In this document: positions 1-8,865 of the stretch, piece by piece
Layout: every line of letters begins with the position of its first letter
Numbering within the stretch: the stretch's first letter is position 1
Assembly (NCBI GenBank): GCA_007741555.1
Contig: CP036526.1
Coordinates: 1,984,001 to 2,048,000, forward strand
DNA length: 64,000 nucleotides
Origin: Stieleria marina
Lineage (GTDB): Bacteria > Planctomycetota > Planctomycetia > Pirellulales > Pirellulaceae
Direction of reading: 5' to 3'
Translations under genes and position numbers: made by a program
Notes under the pieces: model-generated
What the model was told of the DNA's origin: nothing
The model's input: the letters and a program-made list of their open reading frames with translations, nothing else
Database searches by the model: none

Positions 1-938
1 CAGGCTGGACACTGTATGCGCACATCAGGTGCCGGCGTGGTCTGATGTTTGGCCAGCTTTTGATCGGATGTCACGCCGGAAAAAGGGACTTCGCCGGTCA
101 GCAAAAAATACAGGGTGCAGCCAAGCGAGTAGATGTCAGCCCGGGCATCCACGCCGGCGCTGTTGATGGCTTGCTCGGGGGCCATGAAGTCGATCGATCC
201 CATTAAGCGGGTTCTCTCGCTGGCCGCGACGTCGTCCCATCCAACACGAGCCAACCCCATATCGCTTAGTTTGACAATTCCATCGGTTCGCAGCAAAAGA
301 TTGGATGGCTTGATATCGCGGTGAACAATGCCGCGATCGTGAGCGTGCGCCAGCCCAAGTGTGGCTTGGTTTAGAACGTCGATCGCGGCGGACACAGATA
401 GATTGCCATCGCGCAGAACCGCTTGGTGCAGATCGATGCCATCGACATACTCCATCGCGATAAATAGTTTGCCTCCTGAATCGGCAAAGTCATAGGCGCG
501 AACGATGTTGGGGTGATCCAGTTGGGCAGCCGCGCGAGCTTCTTGTTTAAATCGTTCGATCCGCCGCGCGTCTTGTGTCGCTTCTGGAGGCAGGATTTTG
601 AGCGCCATCAGCCGACACATCACATCGTGTTCCCCCAAGTAGACGACGCCCATGCCTCCTCTGCCTAGCGGTCGCAGCAAGCGGTAGCTGCCAAGATAGA
701 AGCCGCGTTTTTTGCCCGCCAGTAATTTGTTGGCTTGCCACTGAGTCAGCAGACCTCCTCCGATCAGTCCGTCGGACAAACGTTTGGGAGAGATGTCCGG
801 GCTCTCAATTAGCAACGAAGCGACGATCTTTTTCAGATCATCTAGCTGAACCAAGCCCGACTGCAGGGCGCAGCGAACATAGTTCCGAGTCTCCTCGTTT
901 AACTCAGGCGAGGTTTGCGGCTTTAAAACGTTTGACAT
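1..938 (-). CDS. Hanks-type Ser/Thr protein kinase, 5' part (runs off window start)
   Basis: The reverse strand is open from an ATG at 938 to the window edge, giving 312 residues. About 85 residues of helical N-terminal region precede a kinase domain with the glycine loop GRGGMGVVY (92-100), the ATP lysine in ALK (K114), the catalytic loop HRDIKPSN (D208), a metal site SDMG in place of DFG (D226), and an APEQ segment (253-256). These residues predict an active kinase. Planctomycete kinases of this layout usually continue into a membrane segment and an extracytoplasmic sensor, but that part lies outside the window, so the signal sensed is unknown. The neighbouring sulfatase is divergent, so both may share the 311-bp gap for their promoters. 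The kinase assignment is firm; the substrate is not known. Confidence 0.93.
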   Translation of the reverse strand, partial: MSNVLKPQTSPELNEETRNYVRCALQSGLVQLDDLKKIVASLLIESPDISPKRLSDGLIGGGLLTQWQANKLLAGKKRGFYLGSYRLLRPLGRGGMGVVYLGEHDVMCRLMALKILPPEATQDARRIERFKQEARAAAQLDHPNIVRAYDFADSGGKLFIAMEYVDGIDLHQAVLRDGNLSVSAAIDVLNQATLGLAHAHDRGIVHRDIKPSNLLLRTDGIVKLSDMGLARVGWDDVAASERTRLMGSIDFMAPEQAINSAGVDARADIYSLGCTLYFLLTGEVPFSGVTSDQKLAKHQTTPAPDVRIQCPA

Positions 939-1249
939 CGAACCATCCCAAGGCCTTCTGGCTGGGCAAAATGCCCGTCCCGACGAGCGACACACTACAG
1001 CGCTTAAACCGCTGCTGGATGAAGGCGACGTTAATTTTCCGTTAGCAAATCCTCAGGAATTAGCACGGTGATGACGTCCGCACTCACGCACCGACAGAGG
1101 TGTTCATTGCTGCCCAAACCGGGCATCGCCTGCCTTTAAACGTGGCTTTCTGTGCCAGATTTCTGGGACCGCTGGATCGGCGCGGTCCGCACAATTATCC
1201 TTATCGGCAACCACCTGCTTCAGTCCCTCCCCTTCCAGGCTCGCCCCTC
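939..1249. other. Intergenic gap between divergent kinase and sulfatase genes
   Basis: This 311-bp stretch lies between the divergent start codons. An upstream in-frame GTG at 1100 would lengthen the sulfatase by 50 residues, but that would bury the signal peptide, so the region is treated as non-coding. Both promoters should lie here; I could not identify convincing -35/-10 boxes or an operator. Confidence 0.5.
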
Positions 1250-3448
1250 ATGCCTCCAATCCGTTCAAATTGGCTGCTCAAGATCGTTTTGATGCTGACT
1301 GGTTGCCTTTCGGTTCCCTCGCTTTGTCAGGCAAAACAGCCCAACATTCTGTTTATCTTTTCAGATGACCACGCTCCGCAGGCCATTGGCGCTTACGGAT
1401 CGAAGATCAATCAGACGCCCAACTTGGACCGGATTGCAAAGGAAGGGGCGATCTTTCGCAACTCTTTTTGCGCCAATTCGATATGCGGCCCCTCGCGCGC
1501 GTGCATTCTGACTGGCAAGCACAGTCACCTGAACGGATTCTTGCGAAACGGAAACAAGTTTGACGGGAATCAATTGACATTCCCGCAGCTGATGAAAGAC
1601 GTCGGCTATCAGACAGCGATCATCGGCAAGTGGCATTTGTCGTCCGACCCCGTGGGATTTGATCATTGGGAAGTGCTGCCAGGGCAAGGCAGTTACTACA
1701 ACCCCGATCTGATTCAGATGGATGGAAAACGCAAACGGTACGACGGCTATTGCACCGATATCATTACGGACAATGCGTTGGCTTGGCTGAAAGAAGAGCG
1801 TGATCCCGACAAGCCGTTCATCCTGATGTGCCAACACAAAGCGCCGCATCGAAATTGGTCACCGCCGAAGCGTCACTTTTCGCTTTACAAAGACACGGAT
1901 GTGGCCGAACCGGACACTTTGTTTGACGACTATGCCAACCGCAGTTCGCTATTGCAGCAAAACGAGATGTCGTTGGAGAAGCACTTTCACTGGGGCCACG
2001 ATATGAAGTTCCACGGGGACACTCCGTTCCCGAAATTCTTTGCTTCCCGCCATCAAAACGGCGAGTACAACCGCATGACTGATCAGCAAAAAGCAGATTG
2101 GGACGCGGCATACCAGCCTGAAAATGACGAGTTCATTCGCCGTATGAAGTCGGGCGAACTCAACGACAAGCAAGTTTTGCAGTGGAAGTACCAGCGCTAC
2201 ATCAAAGATTATTTGCGTTGTATCCAAGCCGTTGATGATGGTGTGGGTCGCATGCTGGATTACCTGGACGAAGCCAAGTTGACCGACAATACGATCGTGA
2301 CCTACAGCAGTGATCAGGGATTTTATCTGGGCGAACACGGCTGGTACGACAAGCGATGGATGTTTGAAGAATCGTTGTTGATGCCGTTCTTGATTCGTTG
2401 GCCTGGTGTGATCAACCCGGGCGTCGATTCGGACGCGTTGATCCAAAACATCGATTATGGGCCAACCTTTCTGGAAGCCGCCGGAGCCGATGTGCCTGCG
2501 GAGATGCAGGGGCGTAGTATGGTGCCGATGCTGAAGGACCAGGGCAAACCGTCAGCATCGTGGCGTGACGCAATCTACTACGCGTACTATGAAAATGCTG
2601 CCGTCCACAATGTGCCTGTTCATGATGGCGTCCGAACCGATCGCTACAAGCTGATGTTCTTTCCGCGATCTCGCGAGTGGAATCTGTTTGATTTGGAAAC
2701 CGATCCGCAAGAAATGAAGACAGTGCACGCCGATCCGCAGTACGCCGATATTTTGGCGGGAATGCAAAAACGCTACCGAGATCTTCGCACTTTCTACGAT
2801 GTAAACACCGCCACGATTCCGGCCACGCGGGGTGATGAACCTCGCTGGCGAGAGCGTGACGCATCAATGACCAAACTGGCCCGAACCGGCGAGTTTGATT
2901 TGGCTTTTATCGGCGACTCGATTACACAAGGCTGGGAAGGTCGCGGGAAAGCTACTTGGGACAAATTCTACGGTAGCCGAAAGGCGATTAATCTTGGGAT
3001 CGGTGGCGATCGGACAGAGCACGTGATCTGGCGTTTAACGCATGGCAACCTCGGCAAGATCAAACCCAAGGTTGCGGTGCTAATGATCGGTACCAACAAC
3101 ACCGGTCATTTTCAGCAAGAGCCGAGCGAAGTCGCGGCGGGGGTGAAAAAGATTTTAGATATCTTGGCCGAACGATTGCCGGAGACCAAAGTCGTCTTGC
3201 ACGGAATCTTTCCACGCGGTGCTGGGCCGTTGGACTTGAAACGCCTGAACAATATCGCGATCAACCAACAGATTCGACGCTTGGCCGATGGTGAGCGAGT
3301 TCAGTACTTGGAAGTCGGCGATCAGTTCTTGGAAGCCGACGGCACAATCAGCAAAACGATTATGCCTGATTTACTTCACCTCAGCCCTCAAGGCTATGAG
3401 CGTTGGGCGAAAGCTCTAGAGCCGAAGCTGAAACAGCTGGGGCTGTAA
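1250..3448 (+). CDS. Secreted sulfatase fused to a C-terminal SGNH/GDSL hydrolase
   Basis: The product is 732 aa from the ATG at 1250, chosen because it starts directly at a signal peptide (basic MPPIRSNW, hydrophobic core, likely cleavage near residue 28). Residues 31 to about 520 form an alkaline-phosphatase-fold sulfatase: the metal ligands FSDD (D39, D40), the formylglycine motif CGPSR (C79), GKWHL, and a late metal site SSDQGFYLGEHG. C79 would need conversion by a formylglycine-generating enzyme. Residues about 540-732 form an SGNH hydrolase with all blocks: GDSITQGW (nucleophile Ser), GIGGD, GTNNTG and DLLHLSPQG (Asp/His). The expected role is periplasmic or extracellular removal of sulfate and ester groups (for example acetyl) from a sulfated polysaccharide; the substrate is inferred, not seen. 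The two domains are joined by a short linker and share one frame, so this is a genuine fusion rather than read-through of a stop. Confidence 0.93.
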   Translation: MPPIRSNWLLKIVLMLTGCLSVPSLCQAKQPNILFIFSDDHAPQAIGAYGSKINQTPNLDRIAKEGAIFRNSFCANSICGPSRACILTGKHSHLNGFLRNGNKFDGNQLTFPQLMKDVGYQTAIIGKWHLSSDPVGFDHWEVLPGQGSYYNPDLIQMDGKRKRYDGYCTDIITDNALAWLKEERDPDKPFILMCQHKAPHRNWSPPKRHFSLYKDTDVAEPDTLFDDYANRSSLLQQNEMSLEKHFHWGHDMKFHGDTPFPKFFASRHQNGEYNRMTDQQKADWDAAYQPENDEFIRRMKSGELNDKQVLQWKYQRYIKDYLRCIQAVDDGVGRMLDYLDEAKLTDNTIVTYSSDQGFYLGEHGWYDKRWMFEESLLMPFLIRWPGVINPGVDSDALIQNIDYGPTFLEAAGADVPAEMQGRSMVPMLKDQGKPSASWRDAIYYAYYENAAVHNVPVHDGVRTDRYKLMFFPRSREWNLFDLETDPQEMKTVHADPQYADILAGMQKRYRDLRTFYDVNTATIPATRGDEPRWRERDASMTKLARTGEFDLAFIGDSITQGWEGRGKATWDKFYGSRKAINLGIGGDRTEHVIWRLTHGNLGKIKPKVAVLMIGTNNTGHFQQEPSEVAAGVKKILDILAERLPETKVVLHGIFPRGAGPLDLKRLNNIAINQQIRRLADGERVQYLEVGDQFLEADGTISKTIMPDLLHLSPQGYERWAKALEPKLKQLGL

Positions 3449-3464
3449 GTCAAGTATGCGAATG

Positions 3465-3491
3465 TCGTTCCCACGCATTGCGTGGGAACGA
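3465..3491. repeat. Perfect 27-bp palindrome between convergent genes (REP-like, possible terminator)
   Basis: Thirteen bases pair perfectly around a single central T (arm TCGTTCCCACGCA). It begins 17 bp after the sulfatase stop and ends 12 bp before the end of the convergent DinB-like gene. There is no U-tract, so it could be a bidirectional terminator without a tail or a dispersed palindromic repeat; palindromes with the core GTTCCCACGC are widespread in bacterial genomes. Confidence 0.6.
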
Positions 3492-3503
3492 ATCGCAATT
3501 CGA

Positions 3504-3995
3504 TTAGAACATCACCGGCTTGCCCGTCTTTCGACGCAGTGGCACAGCTTGACCGGCGTGCATCATCGGGTGCGTGCCAATTAGCACGAACATATGGCCC
3601 ACGGTGGGACAGAAGTCACGCATGTGTTCAGGTGATTCCGCGTCCAGATCTTCAGCGGACAGCCCATCAAGTGCGGCAACGGTCGAAGCGCGAACCGAAT
3701 CCCAAAGCTGCATGTATTCATCACGACTTTTAAACTGCGAAGCGTCGTCCGAAGCGGCTGCTTCCTTGGCGTGCGCTTCTTCAAAGCCGTCAGGTAAAGT
3801 CGCGGCTTTGCCGGGGCAGATGCTCTCTAGCAGTCCAACTTCCGAAGCGATCAAGTGACCGGTTTGCCAGGCGAAGTGATTGCAGCCGTCACTGGGACGC
3901 TGAAGCATCTCTGCATCGTCCAGGTCAGATAGATAGCCTCTGTAGACCATCGAGCTTAAATCCATCGCAGCTTTAATCGCGTTTTTTGAATCCAT
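3504..3995 (-). CDS. DinB-like four-helix-bundle protein
   Basis: This 163-aa soluble protein has the DinB/YfiT-type layout of four helices with metal-ligand histidines: NHFAWQTGHLI in the N-terminal half and HPMMHAGQ near the C-terminus, the latter being the typical end motif. Superfamily members include metal-dependent thiol transferases (bacillithiol or mycothiol) and many proteins of unknown role. Nothing nearby points to a thiol cofactor. It lies 77 bp downstream of glpD on the same strand and may be read from that operon. The fold is fairly certain; the biochemical role is not. Confidence 0.75.
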   Translation of the reverse strand: MDSKNAIKAAMDLSSMVYRGYLSDLDDAEMLQRPSDGCNHFAWQTGHLIASEVGLLESICPGKAATLPDGFEEAHAKEAAASDDASQFKSRDEYMQLWDSVRASTVAALDGLSAEDLDAESPEHMRDFCPTVGHMFVLIGTHPMMHAGQAVPLRRKTGKPVMF

Positions 3996-4072
3996 GTTTT
4001 CGCCTGTTTCGAGGAGAGTATTTTGAAGACGCTCAATCGTAGTTGAGTGAAAGACCGTTTGGAATTGGACAC

Positions 4073-5353
4073 CTAATTTGATGCTGGATCTCGAAGCGGT
4101 AGTTTTCGTGTGCTGGCGATAGGCGTTTGGTTGGGCAGAGTGCGTTTGAGGATCTTCATTACTTTTTCACCCGTCGCTCGATAGCCAGTTAGTTTTCCAC
4201 CAAATATTGAAAGTGTGCGTGGATTCGACGAGTTATTGGTCGGCAACTGGGTTTCGCGTGATCGTTTGAATGCTGCCCCCGTAGCAGCTGGCAAGACTCT
4301 TAAACCGGCCCAGTGATTAATCACGGTCGAGTCGCGGTTGGGGAAATGAGTCTCATAGACTTCTTTCAAGTACGCAATTTCGCGGTCCAACGCGGCGACT
4401 TTGTCAGGATCTTCATCGTACTTTGCTTCGGTCGTGCCAATCATCGTTCGCCCCTTCCATGGCATCACGAACACCACCCGCTTGTCTTTGGCTTCGACGT
4501 AATAGCATCCTTTGTCGATGTCGCCGGGACACTCGATGTGCGCGCCTTGGATATTGTCGACGGCAAAGGGCTCTTGTTTGGGCGTGATCCGAGAAAGAAC
4601 ATCGTTAGCCCAAGGGCCAGCGGCATTGACGATGACGCTTGCTCGGGTGGATACGGTTTTTTCGGCTGCGTCTTCGCCCAAGGCAATTTCGACGGAAACG
4701 CCATCGGCATCGATCGTCGCTTGTTGAAAATGCGCAGGGTAGAAAAGGTCCGCTCCCAAGTCCTGCGCCGATTGCATTACTGCGCGAGTCAAAGCAGCGT
4801 CATCGGTTTGGCCATCCCAGTATTGCAGGACTTTTCTCAGGCCTTTTTGATCAATCCCATCGAGCGAGTCCCATTCGCTTTTGGGTACGGTTCGGAATCG
4901 AGTGTTTTTCTGACCGCCGGCAAGGATGGAATAGATCAGCAAACCTAGTTTCATGACCCATGGTTTGCGACTGGTGCGATCGTAAACGGGGATGAAAAAC
5001 GCTTGGCGGCGGACCAGGTTTGGAGCAAGTTGAAAGAGCAGTTCCCGCTCACGAAGACTCTCCCAGACCAACGATATTTCAAAGCTTTCCAGATATCGCA
5101 GTCCGCCGTGGATCAGCTTGCTACTGCGACTGGACGTGCCTTCGGCAAGACGTGATTTTTCTAGCACGGCCACGCTGTAACCATCAGCAGCAGCGGCTTG
5201 TGCCACGCCGACTCCGTGAATGCCGCCACCAATAACGAGCACGTCATAGTGAGGTTTAACCGTGGCGGAGGACTGGTTGGCCGAATTGACGTTTCCTGCG
5301 GAACCGTATTTCGATTTGGTCGTTTGGTCGGGGGCAGAGTCAGGCATTCGCAT
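4073..5353 (-). CDS. glpD: FAD-dependent glycerol-3-phosphate dehydrogenase
   Basis: This 426-aa enzyme should oxidise sn-glycerol-3-phosphate to dihydroxyacetone phosphate and pass electrons to quinone at the inner membrane. It has the dinucleotide-binding motif VLVIGGGIHGVG (residues 38-49), the GlpD/GlpA signature GTSSRSSKLIHGGLRYLE, and near the end the FAD motif SIFGGKLTGYR. It is about 75 residues shorter than E. coli GlpD (about 500 aa) because it lacks the C-terminal helical cap domain; it also has an N-terminal extension of about 30 polar residues. Its start overlaps the end of the phosphodiesterase gene by 14 bp, so the two are translationally coupled and form consecutive steps: glycerophosphodiester to glycerol-3-phosphate to DHAP. 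An ATG two codons further in (5347) is also possible. Confidence 0.88.
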   Translation of the reverse strand: MRMPDSAPDQTTKSKYGSAGNVNSANQSSATVKPHYDVLVIGGGIHGVGVAQAAAADGYSVAVLEKSRLAEGTSSRSSKLIHGGLRYLESFEISLVWESLRERELLFQLAPNLVRRQAFFIPVYDRTSRKPWVMKLGLLIYSILAGGQKNTRFRTVPKSEWDSLDGIDQKGLRKVLQYWDGQTDDAALTRAVMQSAQDLGADLFYPAHFQQATIDADGVSVEIALGEDAAEKTVSTRASVIVNAAGPWANDVLSRITPKQEPFAVDNIQGAHIECPGDIDKGCYYVEAKDKRVVFVMPWKGRTMIGTTEAKYDEDPDKVAALDREIAYLKEVYETHFPNRDSTVINHWAGLRVLPAATGAAFKRSRETQLPTNNSSNPRTLSIFGGKLTGYRATGEKVMKILKRTLPNQTPIASTRKLPLRDPASN

Positions 5354-6110
5354 TCAGTTGGGCGTGGCCGAGTAAATCGACGATGCGGTTGGTTTCTAAC
5401 ATGTCGAAACCGCTGTGATAAAAGTCTAGCACGTCATCAATGGTTTCTGTGTTATAGAGCACCCATTGCCAGTTGCCCTCCCAGACAGTACGCGAGGTTG
5501 GAACGCGGGTGGTTTTGCAAAACAGATAGCTTGGTCGCAAATTTTGGGCGATTTGATGGTGGCTGTCGTCGTACTGACGCAGGACCAATCCGATCGGCAT
5601 GCTGCTGCGGATCGATTTGACGGCAGCAAGGACTTCTTCATTGAACGAAATCACGACGCACTGATCACGAATTGGTTCCATCGCGGCAAGCACCTGATTG
5701 GCAACAAGCTCCGCACCAAAAAATTCGACGCTTTGACGTTTGATCTCGACAAAGGTGGTGACGTGTGGATGCTGCAACATCCACTGGGAAAAGTCAGCGA
5801 GTGATACAAGACGATTGTGCTGAAACGTTTCGCCGAACCGTTCGGGATAACCTGCGGGATGGCTGAGCACTTTAGCGGCAGAGAGTTGTGTGATATCGCC
5901 GGCGCGCCCCGTCATCCGCAAGAGGTCTTGGTCGTGATGCAGGATGGGAACCTGATCTTGGGAGAGCTGGACATCGAGTTCGACGAACTTTGCCCCCGCG
6001 GCTACGGCGGACTCATATGCGATAAGCGTGTTTTCGGGATACTGGTGTGAAGCTCCGCGGTGCGCAACCAGGGTGGGGGCTGCGGTGCTCGGATGAGACG
6101 GTTTTGCCAT
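5340..6110 (-). CDS. ugpQ: Glycerophosphodiester phosphodiesterase (UgpQ-like)
   Basis: This 256-aa protein has the GDPD barrel signature: VAHRGASHQYPENT (catalytic His and metal Glu), ELDVQLSQDQVPILHHD (metal ligands and the second catalytic His), and later FVEIKR. It has no signal peptide, so it is cytoplasmic like UgpQ rather than periplasmic like GlpQ. It hydrolyses glycerophosphodiesters from phospholipid turnover to glycerol-3-phosphate plus an alcohol. The downstream glpD overlaps it by 14 bp and would consume the product. The gene upstream encodes a small membrane protein 25 bp away, probably in the same operon. The length is normal for the family. Confidence 0.9.
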   Translation of the reverse strand: MAKPSHPSTAAPTLVAHRGASHQYPENTLIAYESAVAAGAKFVELDVQLSQDQVPILHHDQDLLRMTGRAGDITQLSAAKVLSHPAGYPERFGETFQHNRLVSLADFSQWMLQHPHVTTFVEIKRQSVEFFGAELVANQVLAAMEPIRDQCVVISFNEEVLAAVKSIRSSMPIGLVLRQYDDSHHQIAQNLRPSYLFCKTTRVPTSRTVWEGNWQWVLYNTETIDDVLDFYHSGFDMLETNRIVDLLGHAQLNANA

Positions 6111-6135
6111 CGCATGTATTTACAAAAGCGAGTTG

Positions 6136-6612
6136 TCAAAAGTTACTGTTAAACGCGATCATCGTCATCACGAACGAAAACAGTATGAACGCAATACTGA
6201 TCGCCGCGACGAGAGCGATCGAACGCCAAAACCGTAGTTGTGCGGCGGCAAATTGAGTTTGGTCTTCTAACGTGCCAGTTCGGGCGTAGCGAGTTGTCGC
6301 AAAGCAAGCTTTCCAAAGTAGAAACGTTGGCAGACAAAGTGTCAGAAAGTAGATCGCAATCGTGACCATCATTGCCAGTATTTCCATGACACCGATTCCA
6401 CCTCCGATGCCCAGCATGGCAACAAAGTAGAATCCCATCAACACCGTGAAAAGCGTCATCGCGGATGCTGTGATCTTTTGCCAAGTCGCCAGCTTTTCGA
6501 TCGTGAGCATAACAAAACTAAGGTCACCGAACTGATCCTTTGGGTCGGCATTGGTTAGCGTTGTCTGATAGGGATTGAAGTCGCTTGGTTGAGCTGGGGA
6601 ATGGTTAGGCAT
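6136..6612 (-). CDS. Small integral membrane protein of unknown function
   Basis: The product is 158 aa from the ATG at 6612. An upstream in-frame start would add 21 residues, but the chosen start gives a typical short polar N-terminus (MPNHSPAQPSDFNPYQ). It has a cytoplasmic-looking helix (FVMLTIEKLATWQKI) followed by three or four hydrophobic segments at about 45-70, 72-105 and 128-155, with a polar loop ATTRYARTGTLEDQTQ before the last. I do not recognise a named family. It is the first gene of the probable operon with the phosphodiesterase and glpD (25-bp gap), so a role linked to membrane lipid turnover is possible but purely contextual. Confidence 0.7.
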   Translation of the reverse strand: MPNHSPAQPSDFNPYQTTLTNADPKDQFGDLSFVMLTIEKLATWQKITASAMTLFTVLMGFYFVAMLGIGGGIGVMEILAMMVTIAIYFLTLCLPTFLLWKACFATTRYARTGTLEDQTQFAAAQLRFWRSIALVAAISIAFILFSFVMTMIAFNSNF

Positions 6613-6901
6613 TGTGATCAGCTGCAGCTTTTCAGTTCGAGGGCTTTCAGTTGGTTGTTTGATCAAACAACCCAATCGTCAAAGTCAACTTAGTTGTTGG
6701 GACCAATGGTCCACGCGGGCGTTTGAGACGTGATTGCGAGTTTTATGGAATTTCGCTGCAGATCGATTGAGAGCACGAATTGGCGGTCGTTTCAATTCCG
6801 AAGACTTTAACGCTTAACATAGCTAGGTTCGATCGGCATTGCCCAAGCGTCGATGCAGAATCTGTGCTGCACGACTCGATCGACGGACGCCAAACTCTGC
6901 G

Positions 6902-7804
6902 ATGGCTCGTTCGGTAGGCAGCGGTTTCTTTTCTCGCCATGACGAATTTGCCGTGAATCCAAATCAGACCCCCACTCAGGTATCCGCATCGACACGCCCC
7001 GCACTGCTGGGGATTTGGCGATTGGGACGTGAGATTCATTCTGGCAGAACTTCCGAGCTAACGCTCGCGCAGCCCGCTGATGCGGAAGGCAGTCCGCGAT
7101 GGGACTACGTGCTCAAGCGTGCCGTCGACACGACGAACAACGCGGAGAACGTTCGTCAGATTGTTCAGTTCGCTGCCGCGTCAGAGAAAGTCTCCAACCC
7201 AAATTTAGTTCCGGTTCTCGATGCTTCGGCAACTGGGACATCGCCCTATTTGGTAACGCCGCTTATCGAAGGCGTGACGTTGCAAGAGAGTCTGGCCGGA
7301 GTGGCCAAGCCGCTGCCCGTCGCGCTGTGGATTACTCGCCAAATCGCACAAGCACTAACCGCCCTGCATGCGACGGGATGGATTCATGGCGATGTAAAAC
7401 CCGAAAATACGATCGTCGGCCCGCGTGGCCATGTCACCGTCATCGATCTGGGGTTTGCCTCCCAGATTCATCGAGTTGATAGCAGTCAATTTCGAGGAAC
7501 ACCCGAGTACGCCGCGCCTGAGGTGATGAAGGGAAACATGGCGGCGATGCCGGCGGCAGATGTGTTTTCGCTTGGACGGATTTTGTGGAAGTGTCTGACG
7601 CACATCGAACTCGCCAATGACGTCGTACTCGCTCCGGTCGCCCAACTGGTCGAAGAAATGGTCAGCGAAGATCCGTCGTCGCGGCCGTCGGCAGCCGATG
7701 TTACAGAGCGACTATTGCGGTTGGAGATCGATACGCTGGGGCACCACATCGGTCCTTCGCCAAGCATTCATCGTGGCACTGGCAATGTCCGTCGCGCGGC
7801 TTAG
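6902..7804 (+). CDS. Atypical Ser/Thr protein kinase with HGD catalytic loop
   Basis: The product is 300 aa from the ATG at 6902; a TTG 63 bp upstream is a less likely alternative. After about 35 polar residues comes a compact kinase domain and no membrane segment. Visible motifs are VLKRA (probable ATP lysine K72), the catalytic loop HGDVKPEN (D164), IDLG (D182) in place of DFG, and GTPEYAAPE. The Arg of HRD is replaced by Gly, as in RD-minus kinases that do not need activation-loop phosphorylation. The glycine-rich loop is barely recognisable (HSGRTSELTLAQ). It ends soon after the C-lobe. It may be a weakly active or constitutive cytosolic kinase. Its gene converges with the ABC importer operon 39 bp away. 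Confidence 0.85.
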   Translation: MARSVGSGFFSRHDEFAVNPNQTPTQVSASTRPALLGIWRLGREIHSGRTSELTLAQPADAEGSPRWDYVLKRAVDTTNNAENVRQIVQFAAASEKVSNPNLVPVLDASATGTSPYLVTPLIEGVTLQESLAGVAKPLPVALWITRQIAQALTALHATGWIHGDVKPENTIVGPRGHVTVIDLGFASQIHRVDSSQFRGTPEYAAPEVMKGNMAAMPAADVFSLGRILWKCLTHIELANDVVLAPVAQLVEEMVSEDPSSRPSAADVTERLLRLEIDTLGHHIGPSPSIHRGTGNVRRAA

Positions 7805-7843
7805 TTTGTGTCCATCGCGCGGCGTGGCTCGTCAGCCTATCTG

Positions 7844-8815
7844 CTACAGAAAATCGATGTTGTAGCAGTCTGATGCTATCACTTTGTCCGCATCAACTAG
7901 CTTCAATTCGATCAGTTGCTCAACCAGTGTGGACCAGCGTTCGGGCGACATTTGCCCGACGGATTTGAGCGGCAGATCATCGGGGCGAGCAAGTTTGCGT
8001 AGTTCTTTCATGCCACGATTCAGTGTCGCGCCAGTCATCTGCTGATTGTCAGCCAAGATCAAGGCATTGCCTTTTGCTGGATCGGTTAAGTAGTTCTGCC
8101 AGCCGGTTCGCGTTGCGGTGACGAACTGTTGAACAAGCGTTGGGTTCTCGCGAATCAGTTTGCCAGTGGTCACCAAAACGCTGGAATACGGATTGAAACC
8201 GAGTTCACTGGCCATCATGGTCCGAACTTCGACGCCTTGCTCGGCTGCTAGCAGAGGTTCCGAAAACGAGTAGCCTTGGATCACGACGTTAGCGTCGGCT
8301 ACCAGCGGGGCAACGCTGCCTTGGTAAGGCACTTCGTTGACTTGGTCGAGCAACCCTTGCGAACGCATAAATTCGACGTACGGCCTGGGGCCGTGTTGGA
8401 ACGTCGTGCCGCGTAAATCTTTGAACGTTTGGACGTCGCTGTCAGCACGAACCATGATGCAGCGAGGATGATTTTGCATGGCAGCCAGCACAGCGACGAT
8501 GTCGACGCCTTCGTTGCGCAGTAGCACGACATCGTCGGCATTTGCCATCGCAAACTGGCAGCGTCCGAGTTCCAATTCTGGGCCAATTGGTGCGTTAATG
8601 CCACCCGGAGTAATCGCGACGGTCAAACCAGCTTGCGTATAAAGTTCGTCAGCTTGTGCTTGGTAAAGTCCGCCATGCTCCGATTCGGCTTTCCAATTCA
8701 ATTGCACCGTCACGATCGATCGAGTGGTCGACATCGGCGGCGCGGTGGACCGGCTGCATCCTGATGCCAAAGTGATTGCTAGAGCAACGGCAAAGTGGAA
8801 CGAAAGGAATTTCAT
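7844..8815 (-). CDS. ABC importer substrate-binding lipoprotein (NMT1/THI5-like)
   Basis: The product is 323 aa from the ATG at 8815. The open frame extends upstream into the permease gene, but this start opens a lipoprotein signal with lipobox LASGC (C20). The mature part begins VTVQLNWKAESEHGGLYQAQ, the characteristic start of NMT1/THI5-like binding proteins (compare the LNW...GLY motif of pyrimidine/thiamine-precursor binding proteins), followed by a region sampling residues around GGINAPIGPELELG. It is the last gene of a three-gene importer operon, 50 bp after the permease. Likely ligands are a thiamine pyrimidine precursor or a related small anion or aromatic; sulfonate or nitrate cannot be excluded. 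I found no TPP riboswitch upstream of the operon. Confidence 0.85.
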   Translation of the reverse strand: MKFLSFHFAVALAITLASGCSRSTAPPMSTTRSIVTVQLNWKAESEHGGLYQAQADELYTQAGLTVAITPGGINAPIGPELELGRCQFAMANADDVVLLRNEGVDIVAVLAAMQNHPRCIMVRADSDVQTFKDLRGTTFQHGPRPYVEFMRSQGLLDQVNEVPYQGSVAPLVADANVVIQGYSFSEPLLAAEQGVEVRTMMASELGFNPYSSVLVTTGKLIRENPTLVQQFVTATRTGWQNYLTDPAKGNALILADNQQMTGATLNRGMKELRKLARPDDLPLKSVGQMSPERWSTLVEQLIELKLVDADKVIASDCYNIDFL

Positions 8816-8865
8816 GATTCGGTTGCACCGTGTTAACGCGCTGCGTTGTAGTTTGAACGTGCCGA

